Source: an uncultured Eubacterium sp.
Lineage (GTDB): Bacteria; Bacillota; Clostridia; Lachnospirales; Lachnospiraceae
Length of the DNA: 8,014 bases
Assembly: GCA_910586045.1 (NCBI GenBank)
Contig: CAJUIH010000129.1
Coordinates: 1 to 8,014, forward strand
Direction: 5' to 3'
In this document: one piece after another, positions 7,476 to 8,014 of the stretch
Layout: the number at the start of each line of letters is the position of its first letter
Numbering within the stretch: position 1 is the first letter of the stretch
Position numbers and translations under genes: made by a program
The notes under the pieces: model-generated
Told to the model about the DNA's origin: nothing
Database searches by the model: none
What the model saw: only the letters and a program-made list of their open reading frames with translations

Positions 7476-7841
7476 TTACGGCTTCGGCATATACCGATCC
7501 AGCGCATGTACATTATCCGCACGTAACATATAGTAACCATGCCGGTTTGCACTGTCCGACACTTTCCGCTCCACAGCCTTGTGCACAGATTCTCTTATGA
7601 CATATTCCGGATGTTCCCTTTTTACCTGCTGCAGCGCTTCCAGATCCTTTTGATCCAAAACATACCGCACAGCGGCACAGGCACACATTCCATCCCGGCT
7701 CAAATCCGGTTCCTCTCCTAATGCCACCTGAATAACTGCCCGCACATAATCAATGCCCGTAGAAATCCTTACCAAATCGCTGCCATATTCCCCGACAAAC
7801 TTTAATACAATCAAAACGGATACGAAAAAAGCAAGTACCAC
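7476..7841 (-). pseudogene. C-terminal remnant of an ATP-grasp enzyme
   Basis: Only the last third of an ATP-grasp protein is visible. From about 7799 downward the frame reads GEYGSDLVRISTGIDYVRAV, then VALGEEPDL, and ends with SDSANRHGYYMLRADN and YMPKP. These match the post-metal-site helix and lid of carbamoyl-phosphate-synthase-like ATP-grasp enzymes as I know them. The nucleotide-binding lysine, glycine loop and E-x-N/G-x-R metal motif, which should lie upstream, are missing: the preceding residues (VVLAFFVSVLIVLKF) look unrelated. The longest frame begins with a GTG at 7841 without a ribosome binding site, and in-frame TGA codons lie at 7881-7883 and 7926-7928. About 107 residues of genuine homology remain from a family of roughly 400. 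It differs from the intact ATP-grasp protein at 3604-4863, so it is not a recent copy of it. A short functional peptide cannot be excluded, but truncation is the better reading. Confidence 0.75.
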
Positions 7842-7925
7842 ATCAAAAGGTGTGCATACCCGCTTCTCATCCCCATATTCTCAGTACATATCACCCAAAA
7901 TGAACACCCCTCCAAGGCCGCCCCT
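7842..7925. other. Short non-coding junction between unrelated fragments
   Basis: This stretch separates the unidentified tail on its right from the ATP-grasp remnant on its left. On the minus strand it is G-rich near 7900-7925 and becomes A/T-rich toward about 7840. The frame shared by both flanks contains two TGA stops, at 7926-7928 and 7881-7883. I see no clear promoter, terminator hairpin or terminal inverted repeat in it. It looks like the place where an insertion or recombination joined two sequences. Confidence 0.4.
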
Positions 7926-8014
7926 TCACAGATTCGGATACCACCGCAGCAGATCCCCGTCCCCATGCTCAATCAGATAATTCACCGCATAATACAGCCA
8001 CTCCTCCGGCGTGG
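7926..8014 (-). CDS. C-terminal end of an unidentified protein (cut by the window edge)
   Basis: The last 28 codons of a minus-strand frame are visible, reading TPEEWLYYAVNYLIEHG, then DGDLLRWYPNL, then TGA at 7926-7928. I do not recognise the family. By direct count the 87 nt are about 54% G+C, all five leucines are CTG and both glycines other than the first are GGG. The operon genes use more mixed, A/T-ending codons. This composition, together with the truncated gene just downstream, hints that the frame belongs to a mobile element or other imported DNA. It could also be the end of an ordinary host gene. Only a small fragment is in view, so coding status itself is likely but not certain. 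Confidence 0.4.
   Translation of the reverse strand, partial: TPEEWLYYAVNYLIEHGDGDLLRWYPNL

Noticed and set aside
7475..7552. N-terminal extension of the flippase
   Set aside because: This segment reads through the ATP-grasp remnant in another frame and adds charged and aromatic residues unlike the usual flippase N-terminus.
7842..7925. A promoter or insertion-sequence end at the junction
   Set aside because: I could not find well-spaced -35/-10 boxes, a clear inverted repeat pair or a target duplication within the window, so no such feature is annotated.
1..8014. tRNA, rRNA, CRISPR arrays or tandem repeats
   Set aside because: No cloverleaf-like segment, conserved rRNA stretch or regularly spaced repeat was seen. 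Almost all bases are occupied by coding sequence.

Overview
The window is one densely packed, single-direction operon segment on the minus strand. It encodes membrane-associated glycan assembly: surface or capsular polysaccharide, or lipid-linked glycosylation. The fairly low G+C content, purine-rich GGAGG-type ribosome binding sites and protein flavours (Wzx-type flippase, CapK-type ligase, ATP-grasp enzyme, GtrB-like GT2, large polytopic membrane proteins) suggest a Gram-positive anaerobe of the Clostridia, most likely Lachnospiraceae-like. This placement is inference from protein style, not from a marker gene.

Layout in the direction of transcription (right to left). The extreme right edge (7926-8014) is the last 28 codons of an unidentified, G+C-rich reading frame. 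A short non-coding junction follows (7842-7925). Then comes a C-terminal remnant of an ATP-grasp enzyme (7476-7841), whose N-terminal two-thirds are absent. Six intact genes follow with gaps of no more than 20 bp, or with overlaps: a Wzx-type flippase (6170-7471), a CapK/phenylacetate-CoA-ligase-like adenylate-forming enzyme (4882-6177), a complete ATP-grasp ligase (3604-4863), a polyprenyl-phosphate glycosyltransferase of the GT2 GtrB/ArnC type (2630-3583), and two multi-pass membrane proteins (1483-2652 and 12-1493) whose features resemble GT-C type glycosyltransferases.

How the genes may work together (inference). The GT2 would charge undecaprenyl phosphate with a sugar on the cytoplasmic face. 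The flippase would export lipid-linked glycan. The two polytopic proteins would transfer or polymerise sugars on the outer face. The CapK-like ligase and the ATP-grasp enzyme are two different carboxylate-activating enzymes encoded side by side, so the glycan or its lipid precursor may carry an acyl, amino-acyl or amide decoration. No initiating phosphoglycosyl transferase, Wzy polymerase, chain-length regulator or operon promoter is recognisable here, so the locus extends beyond both ends.

No RNA genes, CRISPR arrays or complete mobile elements were seen. The least ordinary part is the right edge, where a truncated ATP-grasp gene meets DNA of different composition. This looks like a recombination or insertion scar at the head of the six-gene block.
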